64,000 nucleotides of DNA. It comes from Pseudomonas khorasanensis. GTDB lineage: Bacteria; Pseudomonadota; Gammaproteobacteria; Pseudomonadales; Pseudomonadaceae. Under the pieces are notes generated by a model. That model worked only from the letters and a program-made list of their open reading frames with translations. It made no database searches and had not been told where the DNA came from. Numbering within the stretch: position 1 is the first letter of the stretch; each line of letters begins with the position of its first letter. Position numbers and translations under genes: made by a program. The DNA is taken from assembly GCF_014268505.2 (NCBI RefSeq), contig NZ_JABWQP020000001.1, forward strand, positions 1,240,001 to 1,304,000, written 5' to 3'. Positions 1-8,965 of the stretch are shown here, in pieces.

Positions 1-641
1 AGCGCAGTGATTACTTCAGTTTCGCCTGGAACTCGGTGGTGATTTCCTTCAGTGCCACGGCGCTGTGCCTGTTGATCGCGGTGCCGGCCGCGTACTCGAT
101 GGCGTTCTACGAAACCCAGCGCACCAAGGGCACGCTGCTGTGGATGCTGTCGACAAAGATGCTGCCGCCGGTGGGCGTGCTGATGCCGATCTATCTGCTG
201 GCCAAGAGCTTCGGCTTGCTCGACACGCGCATCGCGCTGATCGTGATCTACACGCTGATCAATCTGCCGATTGTGGTCTGGATGGTTTACACCTACTTCA
301 AGGACATTCCCAAGGACATCCTTGAAGCCGCCCGCCTCGACGGTGCGACGCTCTGGCAGGAAATGGTTCGCGTGCTGCTGCCGATCGCCAAGGGTGGCCT
401 CGCTTCCACTGTGCTGTTGTCGCTGATCCTGTGCTGGAACGAAGCGTTCTGGTCATTGAACCTGACCTCGTCCAACGCCGCGCCACTGACCGCTTTGATC
501 GCTTCGTATTCCAGCCCCGAGGGATTGTTCTGGGCCAAGTTGTCGGCAGTGTCGACCCTGGCCTGCGCGCCGATCCTGATCTTCGGCTGGATCAGCCAGA
601 AACAACTGGTGCGCGGCCTGTCCTTCGGCGCCGTGAAATGA
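1..641 (+). CDS. mtlG: Mannitol/polyol ABC transporter inner-membrane permease, 5' truncated
   Basis: The gene runs in from the left edge; the reading frame is open from base 3 and ends at TGA 639-641. It is a binding-protein-dependent permease of the MalG type. The cytoplasmic EAA loop that docks on the ATPase is visible (DILEAARLDGATLWQEM, encoded near 316-366), flanked by hydrophobic segments. The next gene is the matching ATPase, followed by polyol dehydrogenase, xylulokinase and fructokinase, which is the mtlEFGKDYZ order known from P. fluorescens. It should import mannitol, sorbitol and arabitol. The family is usually about 270-280 residues, so roughly a quarter is missing to the left. 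Substrate is inferred from the operon. Confidence 0.9.
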   Translation, partial: RSDYFSFAWNSVVISFSATALCLLIAVPAAYSMAFYETQRTKGTLLWMLSTKMLPPVGVLMPIYLLAKSFGLLDTRIALIVIYTLINLPIVVWMVYTYFKDIPKDILEAARLDGATLWQEMVRVLLPIAKGGLASTVLLSLILCWNEAFWSLNLTSSNAAPLTALIASYSSPEGLFWAKLSAVSTLACAPILIFGWISQKQLVRGLSFGAVK

Positions 642-652
642 ATTGAAAAAGC

Positions 653-738
653 AAAAGATCGCAGCCTTCGGCAGCTCCTACAGAGAATGTCGAATCGGCA
701 AAACTCCTGTAGGAGCTGCCGAAGGCTGCGATCTTTTG
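653..738. repeat. REP-type inverted repeat, family A
   Basis: Two perfectly complementary 30-base arms (653-682 and 709-738, core GCAGCCTTCGGCAGCTCC) separated by 26 bases, lying between the permease and ATPase genes. The same arms recur in opposite order at 25750-25829, and a half copy sits at 40905-40922. Such palindromes inside operons can form mRNA hairpins that change stability or gene ratio downstream of the permease. Confidence 0.9.
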
Positions 739-770
739 ATCTAAAAAATAACAACACGGAGGCCCATCTC

Positions 771-1874
771 ATGGCCAACCTGAAAATCAAGAATCTGCAA
801 AAAGGCTTCGAAGGTTTTTCCATCATCAAAGGCATTGACCTAGAGGTGAACGACAAGGAATTCGTGGTCTTCGTCGGCCCGTCCGGGTGCGGCAAATCCA
901 CCCTGCTGCGCCTGATCGCAGGCCTTGAAGAAGTCAGCGGTGGCACCATCGAGCTCGACGGCCGCGACATCACCGAGGTCAGCCCGGCCAAACGCGACCT
1001 GGCGATGGTGTTCCAGACCTACGCGCTGTACCCGCACATGACGGTGAAAAAGAACATGTCGTTCGCCCTCGACCTGGCCGGCGTGCCCAAGGCCGAAGTC
1101 GAGAAGAAAGTTGGCGAAGCCGCGCGCATTCTGGAACTTGGCCCGATGCTTGAGCGCAAGCCCAAACAACTGTCAGGCGGTCAGCGCCAGCGCGTCGCGA
1201 TCGGCCGTGCCATCGTGCGCAACCCCAAAATTTTCCTGTTCGATGAACCGCTGTCCAACCTCGACGCCGCATTGCGCGTGCAGATGCGCCTGGAGCTGCT
1301 GCGCCTGCACAAGGATCTGCACGCGCCGATGATTTACGTGACCCACGATCAGGTCGAAGCCATGACCATGGCCGACAAGGTCGTGGTGCTCAATGGCGGC
1401 AAGATCGAGCAGGTCGGCTCGCCACTGGACCTGTATCACAACCCGGCCAACCTCTTTGTAGCGGGCTTTCTCGGCACGCCAAAAATGGGTTTCCTCAAAG
1501 GCAAGATTGCCCGCATCGATGGTCCTGCCTGCGAGATCGCGCTTGACGCCGGGACCACGATCATCCTGCCATTCAACGCCGCCCACCTGAGTGTCGGCAG
1601 CCCGGTCACGCTGGGCATTCGCCCGGAGCATCTGGAACTGGCGAAAGCCGGCGATTGCACCCTGCAAGTCACCGCCGATGTCAGCGAACGCCTGGGCAGC
1701 GACACCTTCTGCCACGTCAAAACCAATGCTGGCGAGGCGCTGACCATGCGCGTACGCGGCGATCTGGCCAGCCGTTATGGCGAACAGTTGAACCTGTATC
1801 TGGACGCCACCCACTGCCACCTATTCGATGCCGACGGCGTGGCGTTGACCCGCCCGCTGCGTGCGGCTGCCTGA
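771..1874 (+). CDS. mtlK: Mannitol/polyol ABC transporter ATP-binding protein
   Basis: A 367-residue ATPase of the MalK/UgpC type that energises the MtlEFG importer at the inner face of the membrane. The ATG at 771 follows the ribosome site CGGAGG (757-762); the open frame extends further upstream but only through the REP element. Walker [10 protein letters not shown] is at residues 36-44, the ABC signature LSGGQRQ near 134, Walker B IFLFDEP near 155-161, and a regulatory TOBE-like domain follows from about residue 235. Length fits the family. It is followed after 10 bases by the dehydrogenase, so the two are co-transcribed. Confidence 0.95.
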   Translation: MANLKIKNLQKGFEGFSIIKGIDLEVNDKEFVVFVGPSGCGKSTLLRLIAGLEEVSGGTIELDGRDITEVSPAKRDLAMVFQTYALYPHMTVKKNMSFALDLAGVPKAEVEKKVGEAARILELGPMLERKPKQLSGGQRQRVAIGRAIVRNPKIFLFDEPLSNLDAALRVQMRLELLRLHKDLHAPMIYVTHDQVEAMTMADKVVVLNGGKIEQVGSPLDLYHNPANLFVAGFLGTPKMGFLKGKIARIDGPACEIALDAGTTIILPFNAAHLSVGSPVTLGIRPEHLELAKAGDCTLQVTADVSERLGSDTFCHVKTNAGEALTMRVRGDLASRYGEQLNLYLDATHCHLFDADGVALTRPLRAAA

Positions 1875-1884
1875 GACTGATGCG

Positions 1885-3360
1885 ATGAAACTGAACTCAC
1901 ACAACCTCAACCGTCTGGCCCCGCAAGTGCAGCTGCCGGGCTATGACCTGAGCGAAACTCGCCAGGGCATCGCCCATATCGGCGTCGGCGGTTTCCATCG
2001 CGCGCATCAGGCGTACTACACCGATGCGTTGATGAACCGCGGCGAAGCGCTCGACTGGGCGATCTGCGGCGTCGGCCTGCGCGCCGAAGACCGTCGCGCC
2101 CGGGACGACCTCAAGGAACAGGATTACCTGTTCACCCTGTTCGAGCTCGGTGACAGCGACGACACCGAAGTCCGCGTGATCGGTGCGATCCGCGACATGC
2201 TCCTGGCCGAAGACAGCGCTCAGGCGCTGATCGACAAACTTACCGACCCGCACATCCGCATCGTCTCGCTGACCATCACCGAGGGCGGCTATTGCATCGA
2301 CGACAGCAACGGCAAGTTCATGGCGCACCTGCCGCAGATCCAGCACGATCTAAGCCATCCGCAATCACCGAAAACCGTGTTCGGCTTCCTCTGCGCGGCA
2401 TTGGCCAAACGCCGCGCGGCAGGAACGCCGGCATTTACCCTGATGTCCTGCGATAACCTGCCGCACAACGGCGCCGTCACTCGCAAGGCGCTGCTGGCCT
2501 TCGCCGCGCTGCGTGATCCCGACCTGCGTGACTGGATCGACGCCAACGTCAGTTTCCCCAACGCCATGGTTGACCGCATTACGCCCATGACCAGCACCGC
2601 GCATCGCCTGCAACTGGCCGACAAACACGGGGTGGACGATGCCTGGCCTGTGGTCTGCGAACCGTTTGTGCAATGGGTACTGGAAGACAAATTCGTCAAC
2701 GGCCGGCCGGCATGGGAAAAGGTCGGCGTGCAGTTCACAGACGATGTTTCGCCGTACGAAGAGATGAAAATCAAACTGCTCAACGGCAGTCACCTGGCGC
2801 TGACGTATCTGGGCTTCCTCAAGGGTTATCGCTTCGTCCACGAAACCATGAACGATCCGCTGTTCGTGCGTTACATGCGCGCCTACATGGACCTGGACGT
2901 CACGCCGCAACTGGCGCCGGTGCCGGGCATCGACCTGAACGAGTACAAGGACACGCTGGTGGCGCGGTTTTCCAATCAGGCGATTGCCGATCAGCTTGAG
3001 CGGGTGTGTTCGGACGGCTCGTCGAAGTTTCCCAAGTTCACGGTGCCGACCATCAATCGGCTGGTCGCCGATGGCAAGGAAACCAAACGCGCGGCGCTGG
3101 TGGTCGCGGCGTGGGCGTTGTATTTGAAGGGCGTCGATGAGAATGGCGATACGTATTCGATTCCGGACCCACGGGCGGCGTTTTGCCAAGGGCTGGTAGC
3201 GGACGATGGGCTGATCACGGAGCGATTGCTGGGTGTTGAAGAGATTTTCGGCACAGAGATACCGAAGTCGGCGGAGTTTGTTGCAGCGTTCGAGTGGTGC
3301 TGCCAGAGTTTGCGCGAGGTTGGGGTTTCGCGGACTTTGGAAACAGTTCTCGCGACCTGA
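1885..3360 (+). CDS. mtlD: Mannitol 2-dehydrogenase (polyol-specific long-chain dehydrogenase)
   Basis: A 491-residue NAD-dependent dehydrogenase that oxidises D-mannitol to fructose and probably arabitol to xylulose and sorbitol to fructose. The Rossmann start GVGGFHRAHQ is near residue 33. The catalytic set known for P. fluorescens mannitol 2-dehydrogenase falls at the same numbers here: Asn191 (in CDNLPHNG), Lys295, Asn300 and His303 (in MKIKLLNGSHL). The ATG at 1885 gives the family length; an in-frame GTG at 1861 lies inside the end of mtlK. The gene is soluble, cytoplasmic and part of the mtl operon. Confidence 0.96.
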   Translation: MKLNSHNLNRLAPQVQLPGYDLSETRQGIAHIGVGGFHRAHQAYYTDALMNRGEALDWAICGVGLRAEDRRARDDLKEQDYLFTLFELGDSDDTEVRVIGAIRDMLLAEDSAQALIDKLTDPHIRIVSLTITEGGYCIDDSNGKFMAHLPQIQHDLSHPQSPKTVFGFLCAALAKRRAAGTPAFTLMSCDNLPHNGAVTRKALLAFAALRDPDLRDWIDANVSFPNAMVDRITPMTSTAHRLQLADKHGVDDAWPVVCEPFVQWVLEDKFVNGRPAWEKVGVQFTDDVSPYEEMKIKLLNGSHLALTYLGFLKGYRFVHETMNDPLFVRYMRAYMDLDVTPQLAPVPGIDLNEYKDTLVARFSNQAIADQLERVCSDGSSKFPKFTVPTINRLVADGKETKRAALVVAAWALYLKGVDENGDTYSIPDPRAAFCQGLVADDGLITERLLGVEEIFGTEIPKSAEFVAAFEWCCQSLREVGVSRTLETVLAT

Positions 3361-3361
3361 T

Positions 3362-3466
3362 CGTTCCCACGCTCCGCGTGGGAATGCAGCCCGGGACGCT
3401 CCGCGTCCCATCAAAAGCGGACGCAGAGCGTCCATTGAGGCGTTCCCACGCAGAGCATGGGAACGA
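3362..3466. repeat. REP-type palindrome cluster, family C
   Basis: Four short palindromes in a row between mtlD and the xylulokinase gene: CGTTCCCACGCTCCGCGTGG-type (3362-3386), GGGACGCTCCGCGTCCC (3394-3410), a GGACGC..GCGTCC unit (3419-3432) and a last CGTTCCCACG..GGGAACG unit (3441-3466). The outer members are near-inverted copies, so the whole cluster can fold as one long hairpin. The family differs from the two other REP families in this window. Confidence 0.85.
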
Positions 3467-3483
3467 GCAGCCGTGGAGTCCTC

Positions 3484-4980
3484 ATGACAACAACAAAGCT
3501 CTTCCTGGGTATCGACTGCGGCACCCAAGGCACCAAAGCGATCATCCTCGATGCCGCCAGCGGCCAGGTCCTCGGTCAAGGCGCAGCGCCACACACGATG
3601 ATCAGCGGCGCCAACGGCCGTCGCGAACAAGACGTTCAGCAATGGCTGGACGCATTCGTCAGCGCGACCCACCAGGCCTTGCAAGCAGCCAATGTCGACG
3701 GCCAGTCGATCCTCGGTATCGGCGTCTCCGGCCAGCAACACGGCCTCGTTCTGCTGGACGACGAAGGCGAAGTCCTGCGCCCGGCCAAGCTGTGGTGCGA
3801 CACCGAAACCGCCGCTGAAAACGCTCGATTACTCGCGCATCTGGGCGGTGAAGAAGGCTCGCTGGAGCGCCTTGGCGTGGTCATCGCGCCGGGCTACACC
3901 GTTTCAAAATTGCTTTGGACGAAAGAACAACACCCCGACGTGTTCTCGCGCATTGCGCGCATTCTGCTGCCCCACGACTACCTGAATTTCTGGCTCACCG
4001 GCCGCGCCTGCAGCGAATACGGTGACGCCTCGGGCACAGGCTATTTCAACGTGCGCACGCGCCAGTGGGACTTGCAAATGCTGCGCGACATTGACCCCAG
4101 CGGGCGCCTGAAGGCCGCACTGCCAGAGCTGATCGACGCGCACGCGGCGGTAGGTACGATCCTGCCGGCGATTGCCGAACAGTTGGGCATCAACCCCAAC
4201 GCTGTGGTCGCCAGCGGCGGCGGCGACAATATGATGGGTGCCATCGGCACCGGCAACATTCAGCCCGGCGCGATCACCATGAGCCTGGGTTCTTCCGGCA
4301 CGGTCTACGCCTATTCGGATGCGCCAAACGTCAGCGCGGACGCGTCGGTCGCCACGTTCTGCTCTTCCAGCGGCGGCTGGCTGCCGTTGATCTGCACCAT
4401 GAACCTGACCAACGCCACCGGTGCGATTCGCGAACTGTTCAAGCTCGACCTGACAGCATTCAACGCATTGGTTGCACAGTCGCCCATCGGCGCCGAGGGC
4501 GTGAGCATGCTGCCGTTTCTCAACGGCGAGCGCGTCCCCGCCCTGCCCCACGCCACGGGCAGCCTGCACGGGCTGACGATGGAGAACCTGACCCAGGCCA
4601 ATCTTTGCCGCGCCGCCGTCGAAGGCACCACCTTCGGTTTGCGCTACGGGCTGGATTTGCTCCGTCAGAATGGTTTACAAAGCCTGCGCATTTGCCTGAT
4701 CGGCGGCGGTTCGAAGAGCGCAGTGTGGCGGCAGATCGTCGCCGACATCATGGACGCCCCGGTCATCTGCACAGAACAAAGTGAAGCCGCAGCATTGGGT
4801 GCTGCGATTCAGGCAGCCTGGTGTGAGTCGCTGTCGAGCGGGGACGAGGTCTCCCTGGCTGATCTATGTCGGCGCTGCGTGAAACTCGATACCCACAGCG
4901 AAACCCTGCCGATTGCCGCCAACGTCGCGGCATTCCAGCAGGCCTACGAACGCTATCAACAGCATGTCGCAACCCTATAA
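3484..4980 (+). CDS. mtlY: Xylulokinase
   Basis: A 498-residue FGGY-family carbohydrate kinase; it phosphorylates D-xylulose made from arabitol by MtlD. The N-terminal FGGY signature GIDCGTQGTKAII and the C-terminal ATPase element LIGGGSKSAVWRQI are both present, and the length is typical. The ATG at 3484 has GGAG seven bases upstream; a longer frame from 3457 would begin inside the REP cluster. It lies between mtlD and the fructokinase in the classical mtl order. Cytoplasmic. XylB is the general family name. Confidence 0.93.
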   Translation: MTTTKLFLGIDCGTQGTKAIILDAASGQVLGQGAAPHTMISGANGRREQDVQQWLDAFVSATHQALQAANVDGQSILGIGVSGQQHGLVLLDDEGEVLRPAKLWCDTETAAENARLLAHLGGEEGSLERLGVVIAPGYTVSKLLWTKEQHPDVFSRIARILLPHDYLNFWLTGRACSEYGDASGTGYFNVRTRQWDLQMLRDIDPSGRLKAALPELIDAHAAVGTILPAIAEQLGINPNAVVASGGGDNMMGAIGTGNIQPGAITMSLGSSGTVYAYSDAPNVSADASVATFCSSSGGWLPLICTMNLTNATGAIRELFKLDLTAFNALVAQSPIGAEGVSMLPFLNGERVPALPHATGSLHGLTMENLTQANLCRAAVEGTTFGLRYGLDLLRQNGLQSLRICLIGGGSKSAVWRQIVADIMDAPVICTEQSEAAALGAAIQAAWCESLSSGDEVSLADLCRRCVKLDTHSETLPIAANVAAFQQAYERYQQHVATL

Positions 4981-4993
4981 AGAGCAAACAATC

Positions 4994-5932
4994 ATGTATC
5001 TGGTGTGTGGCGAAGCCCTGTTTGATTTCTTCAGCGAAAACGACGCCAGTGGTTTGGCCTCGAAAGTGAATTTCAAAGCGGTTGCCGGCGGCTCGCCGTT
5101 CAACGTCGCTGTGGGTCTGCGCCGTCTGGGCGTGGACTCGGCTTTGTTGGGCGGCCTGTCCACCGATTACCTCGGCCGACGTTTGCAGCAAGTGCTGCAA
5201 GACGAAGGCGTGTGCCCCGACTATCTGGTGGATTTCGCCGCCCCGACCACCCTGGCGATGGTCGCAGTCGGCGCCAATGGCTCGCCGCACTACAGCTTTC
5301 GCGGCGAAGGGTGTGCCGATCGACAACTGAGCGAGGCGCATCTGCCAACGCTCGGCGCAGAGGTACGCGGCTTGCACATCGGCTCGTTTTCGCTGGTGGT
5401 TCAGCCGATCGGCGACACGCTGCTCAAGCTGGTTCAGCGTGAAAGCGGCAAGCGCCTGATCAGCCTCGACCCCAACGTGCGCCTCAACCCTGAGCCGAAC
5501 ATCGAGCTGTGGCGCGAACGCATCACGACACTGGTGCAACTGGCCGACCTGATCAAGGTCAGCGATGAAGACTTGAGCCTGCTCTACCCGGAGCAAGATC
5601 CGCAGAACGTCATCGAAGGCTGGCTCGAGCATCGCTGTCAGCTGGTGTTCCTCACGCGCGGCGGTGAAGGCGCCACGGTGTACAGTCGCGCCCATGGCTC
5701 ATGGTCGGCACCGGCAAGCCCGGTGAAGATCGCCGATACCGTCGGTGCCGGCGATACCTTCCAGGCGGCGTTGATCACCTGGTTGACCGAACATTCGCTG
5801 GACTCGGTCGAAGGCGTGCAGCAGCTCGCCCGCGAGCAGATCGACCGCATGCTGAGATTCGCCATCCAGGCCGCTGCGCTGACTTGCAGCAAGACCGGTC
5901 CGGATCTGCCCTATCGTCATCAATTGACTTGA
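4994..5932 (+). CDS. mtlZ: Fructokinase (PfkB family)
   Basis: A 312-residue ribokinase-type sugar kinase that phosphorylates fructose released by mannitol oxidation. The C-terminal PfkB signature DTVGAGDTFQAAL is intact and contains the catalytic Asp; an N-terminal substrate-binding glycine pair (AGGSPFNVAVGL) is also visible. The start at 4994 (MYLVCGEAL) comes 13 bases after the xylulokinase stop, which places it last in the mtl operon. No terminator is obvious before the next gene. Confidence 0.92.
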   Translation: MYLVCGEALFDFFSENDASGLASKVNFKAVAGGSPFNVAVGLRRLGVDSALLGGLSTDYLGRRLQQVLQDEGVCPDYLVDFAAPTTLAMVAVGANGSPHYSFRGEGCADRQLSEAHLPTLGAEVRGLHIGSFSLVVQPIGDTLLKLVQRESGKRLISLDPNVRLNPEPNIELWRERITTLVQLADLIKVSDEDLSLLYPEQDPQNVIEGWLEHRCQLVFLTRGGEGATVYSRAHGSWSAPASPVKIADTVGAGDTFQAALITWLTEHSLDSVEGVQQLAREQIDRMLRFAIQAAALTCSKTGPDLPYRHQLT

Positions 5933-5976
5933 GCGCGTAGACTGTCGGCCTTTTTGCGCATGACGGGAAACGGCTT

Positions 5977-6597
5977 TTGAATCACAGGCACACCCTCGCA
6001 CTACTGACCCTGGCGACCCTGCTGAGCGGTTGCGGCACCTCGCCGCCCCGCTCACCGGAAGACATCTGCGAGATCTTTCGCGAAAAAGACGACTGGTACG
6101 ACGCCGCGCAAGTCACGCAAAAACGCTGGGGGGTGCCGATTCAGGTGCCCTTCGCGATCATGTATCAGGAATCCGGCTACCGCTACGACGCCAAAACGCC
6201 GCGCAAATACCTGTTATGGGTGATTCCGTGGGGCCGGGTGTCGACGGCTTCCGGCTATGCGCAAGCCAAAGACGAAGTCTGGTCCGACTACCAGAAAAGC
6301 ACCGGCCGCAACTGGGCCGACCGCGAAGACTTCGACGACGCGATCGACTTCATCGGCTGGTACATGGACAAGACCACCTCGATCAACGGCGTCTACAAAT
6401 ACGATGCCTACAACCAATACCTGAATTACCACGAAGGCTGGGGCGGTTTTCGCAACAAGACCTATGCGAGCAAGGCGTGGCTGCTGCCAACGGCACGCAA
6501 GGTGCAGAACCGCTCGGACCTGTATGCGCGGCAATATGCCGGCTGCAAGGAAGAGTTGAATCGCGGGTTCTGGAGTCGGTTCTGGCATTGGTTGTAG
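5977..6597 (+). CDS. Lipoprotein with lysozyme-like (SLT-type) fold
   Basis: A 206-residue predicted lipoprotein. A TTG start at 5977 after GGGAAACGG gives a short charged start, a hydrophobic stretch and the lipobox LLSGC, so it should be diacylated and outer-membrane bound. A lysozyme-type signature (MYQESGYRYDAKTP) with a probable catalytic Glu is near residue 66, and the C-terminal half is rich in Trp and Tyr (GWGGFRNKTY). Related Pseudomonas proteins are annotated as transglycosylase SLT-domain lipoproteins. Whether it cuts peptidoglycan is not shown by sequence. It is probably a single-gene unit. Confidence 0.8.
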   Translation: MNHRHTLALLTLATLLSGCGTSPPRSPEDICEIFREKDDWYDAAQVTQKRWGVPIQVPFAIMYQESGYRYDAKTPRKYLLWVIPWGRVSTASGYAQAKDEVWSDYQKSTGRNWADREDFDDAIDFIGWYMDKTTSINGVYKYDAYNQYLNYHEGWGGFRNKTYASKAWLLPTARKVQNRSDLYARQYAGCKEELNRGFWSRFWHWL

Positions 6598-6916
6598 CCC
6601 GGCTCCAACGCCTCCTCGCGAGCGGTTCATTCCTATGTCGGGGCACGATTGCGTTGCTCTGAAGCCCCCTGTAGGCGTGAGCCCGCTCGCGATGGCACTC
6701 GATCAGGCGCTAAATTCAGGGTAATGGCGCATCGACATCCATGGCATTCGCCCTTGAATCAATGCGCAAAAGCCCAGATTTACTGGGCGAAACCGCATAC
6801 CTAAGGGTTTTCCCGATGCCATTGAGCCCCCACGCCTACGGCATTTGCGCCTTGAATGAGGCCGTCTAATCCTGCAACATCCATCACCTGCTTATTCAAC
6901 GGACGGAATTCAAGGC
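6598..6916. other. Intergenic stretch with decayed REP remnants
   Basis: About 320 bases without a convincing gene. It contains degenerate family-B fragments (CTCGCGAGCGG near 6614 and GAGCCCGCTCGCGATGG near 6679-6695) and then a mixed stretch that probably carries the promoter of the VgrG unit. I see no strong terminator or defined operator. Confidence 0.5.
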
Positions 6917-8965
6917 ATGCTGGACGCCAATGCAACCCACATCACCCTCACGATCGAAGACGCCAACGCCGACCTGCAAGTCCTCAGCTTCACCGGTCGC
7001 GAAGCCCTCAACGAACCGTTCCGTTTTGACCTCGAACTGGTCAGCGCCCGCCCCGACCTGAAACTTGAAGAACTGCTGCACAAGCGCGCCTGCCTGACCT
7101 TCGGCGCCACCGGCGAAGGCAAGATTCATGGCCAGGTCTACCGCATCGAGCAAGGCGACTCCGGCAAAACCCTGACCCGGTACAGCATCAGCCTGGTGCC
7201 GCAACTGGCCTATCTGCGGCACAACCATGATCAACAGATTTTCCAGCAACTGACGGTGCCCAAGATCATCGCCCAGGTGCTGGAAGATCGCGGCATCCTC
7301 TCTGACGCCTACAGCTTCCAGCTCAACGCCGAGTACCCGGAACGCGAATACTGCGTGCAGTACGACGAGTCCGACCTGCATTTCATTCAGCGCCTGTGCG
7401 AAGAGGAAGGCATTCACTTCCACTTCCAGCACAGCGGCAGCGGCCACAAACTGGTGTTCGGCGACGATCAGACCGTGTTCCGCAAACTGAAGCCGGTCAG
7501 CTACCAGCAGGACTCCGGCATGGCCGCCGAGAAACCGGTGATCAAGCGCTTCAACCTCCGCCTGGAAACCCGCACCACCCGCGTCAGCCGCCGCGACTAC
7601 GATTTCGAAAAACCCAAGCTGCTGCCCGAAGGCGCGGCCAAATCCGAGTTCGCCCCGGACCTGGAAGACTACGATTACCCTGGCCGCTTCACCACTCGCG
7701 AGCGCGGCAAGTTCCTCTCGACCCGCGCCCTCGAACGCCATCGCAGCGACTACAAACTCGCCGAAGGCAAAGGCGACGAGCCGACCCTCACCAGCGGCCA
7801 TTTCCTCTCCCTCGCCGAACACCCGCGTGCCGAGTGGAACGACCTGTGGCTGCTGCTGGAAGTCTTCCACGAAGGCAAACAACCGCAAGTGCTCGGCGAA
7901 AACGTCACCAGCGACGTCACCGACAACAAAAGCGATTTCCATCAGGGCTACCGCAACAGCTTCCTCGCCACCCCGTGGGACGCGCACTACCGCCCTGCCC
8001 TCGAACACCCGAAACCGAAAGTCCTCGGCAGCCAGACCGCTGTCGTCACCGGGCCTGCCGGCGAAGAAATCCACTGCGATCAGTACGGCCGCATCAAAGT
8101 GCAATTTCACTGGGACCGCGACGGCCAGTCCGACGACAAAACCACCTGCTGGATGCGCGTCGCCAGTGGCTGGGCAGGCAGCGCCTACGGCGGCATCGCC
8201 ATCCCGCGCATCGGTATGGAAGTGCTGGTCACCTTCCTCGAAGGCGACCCCGACCAGCCCCTCGTCACCGGCTGCCTGTACCACAAGGAAAACGTCGTCC
8301 CCTACGACCTGCCGGCCAACAAGACCCGCAGCACCTTCAAAACCCTCAGCTCCCCGGGCGGCAAGGGCTACAACGAATTTCGCATCGAAGACAAAAAAGG
8401 CGCCGAACAGATCTACATCCACGCCCAGCGCGACTGGGACGAAAACATCGAACACGACCAGAAAATCCGCGTCGGCAACGAACGCCACGACACCGTTGAA
8501 GCCAACACGCTGAGCGAGTTCAAGGTCGAAGAACACCGCATTACCCATCTGGACCGGATCAGCGAAATGCGCGCCGATGACCACCTGACGGTGGGTGTGA
8601 CGCAGCATGTGAAGGTGGGGACTGGGCAGTTTGTTGAGGCTGGGAACGAAATCCATTACTACGCCGGCCAGAGAGTCGTGGTCGAAGGCGCGATGGAGTT
8701 GACCGCCAAGGCTGGTGGCAGCTTCGTCAAGGTCGATGCGGGTGGCGTGACCATCAGCGGCGCTGAGGTGAAGGTCAATACGGGCGGTGCGCCCGGGGTG
8801 GGCACGCCGGCGGCGCCGTTGTTGCCAGGGCCGATGAAAGTTGTGGATGCGGATAAGGCGGGGAAAGCACCGCTCCCTGCCCGCCTTAATGAGTCAGGTA
8901 TCACCCCGCTGTGTGGAAAACAGAGTAACGGCGCTTGCAGCCGTAAGGATTGCACATGCATGTAA
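6917..8965 (+). CDS. vgrG: Type VI secretion spike protein VgrG
   Basis: A 682-residue VgrG (TssI). The N-terminal part matches the gp27-like hub, followed by the OB-fold around residue 385 (HCDQYGRIKVQFHWD, then WAGSAYGG and LPANKTRS) and the beta-helical gp5-like spike with charged repeats to about residue 600. The tail is Cys-rich (CSRKDCTC), not an extended enzymatic domain, so it is probably a carrier, not an evolved VgrG. ATG 6917 is the plausible start. It overlaps the DUF4123 gene by ten bases. No TssABC or sheath genes lie in the window, so this is an orphan vgrG island. Confidence 0.95.
   Translation: MLDANATHITLTIEDANADLQVLSFTGREALNEPFRFDLELVSARPDLKLEELLHKRACLTFGATGEGKIHGQVYRIEQGDSGKTLTRYSISLVPQLAYLRHNHDQQIFQQLTVPKIIAQVLEDRGILSDAYSFQLNAEYPEREYCVQYDESDLHFIQRLCEEEGIHFHFQHSGSGHKLVFGDDQTVFRKLKPVSYQQDSGMAAEKPVIKRFNLRLETRTTRVSRRDYDFEKPKLLPEGAAKSEFAPDLEDYDYPGRFTTRERGKFLSTRALERHRSDYKLAEGKGDEPTLTSGHFLSLAEHPRAEWNDLWLLLEVFHEGKQPQVLGENVTSDVTDNKSDFHQGYRNSFLATPWDAHYRPALEHPKPKVLGSQTAVVTGPAGEEIHCDQYGRIKVQFHWDRDGQSDDKTTCWMRVASGWAGSAYGGIAIPRIGMEVLVTFLEGDPDQPLVTGCLYHKENVVPYDLPANKTRSTFKTLSSPGGKGYNEFRIEDKKGAEQIYIHAQRDWDENIEHDQKIRVGNERHDTVEANTLSEFKVEEHRITHLDRISEMRADDHLTVGVTQHVKVGTGQFVEAGNEIHYYAGQRVVVEGAMELTAKAGGSFVKVDAGGVTISGAEVKVNTGGAPGVGTPAAPLLPGPMKVVDADKAGKAPLPARLNESGITPLCGKQSNGACSRKDCTCM

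Noticed and set aside
2365..3741. A 458-codon open frame opposite mtlD and the REP cluster
   Set aside because: It spans the end of mtlD, the REP cluster and the start of mtlY on the opposite strand and shows no domain; a shadow.
4763..5695. A 310-codon minus-strand frame opposite the fructokinase
   Set aside because: Shadow of mtlZ; no ribosome site and no recognisable motif.
6896..8656. A 586-codon open frame opposite vgrG
   Set aside because: It is antisense to a clear VgrG gene; the product is low-complexity and rich in Val, Ala, Phe and Gly with no motif, which is typical for the mirror of a G/C-rich codon-biased gene.
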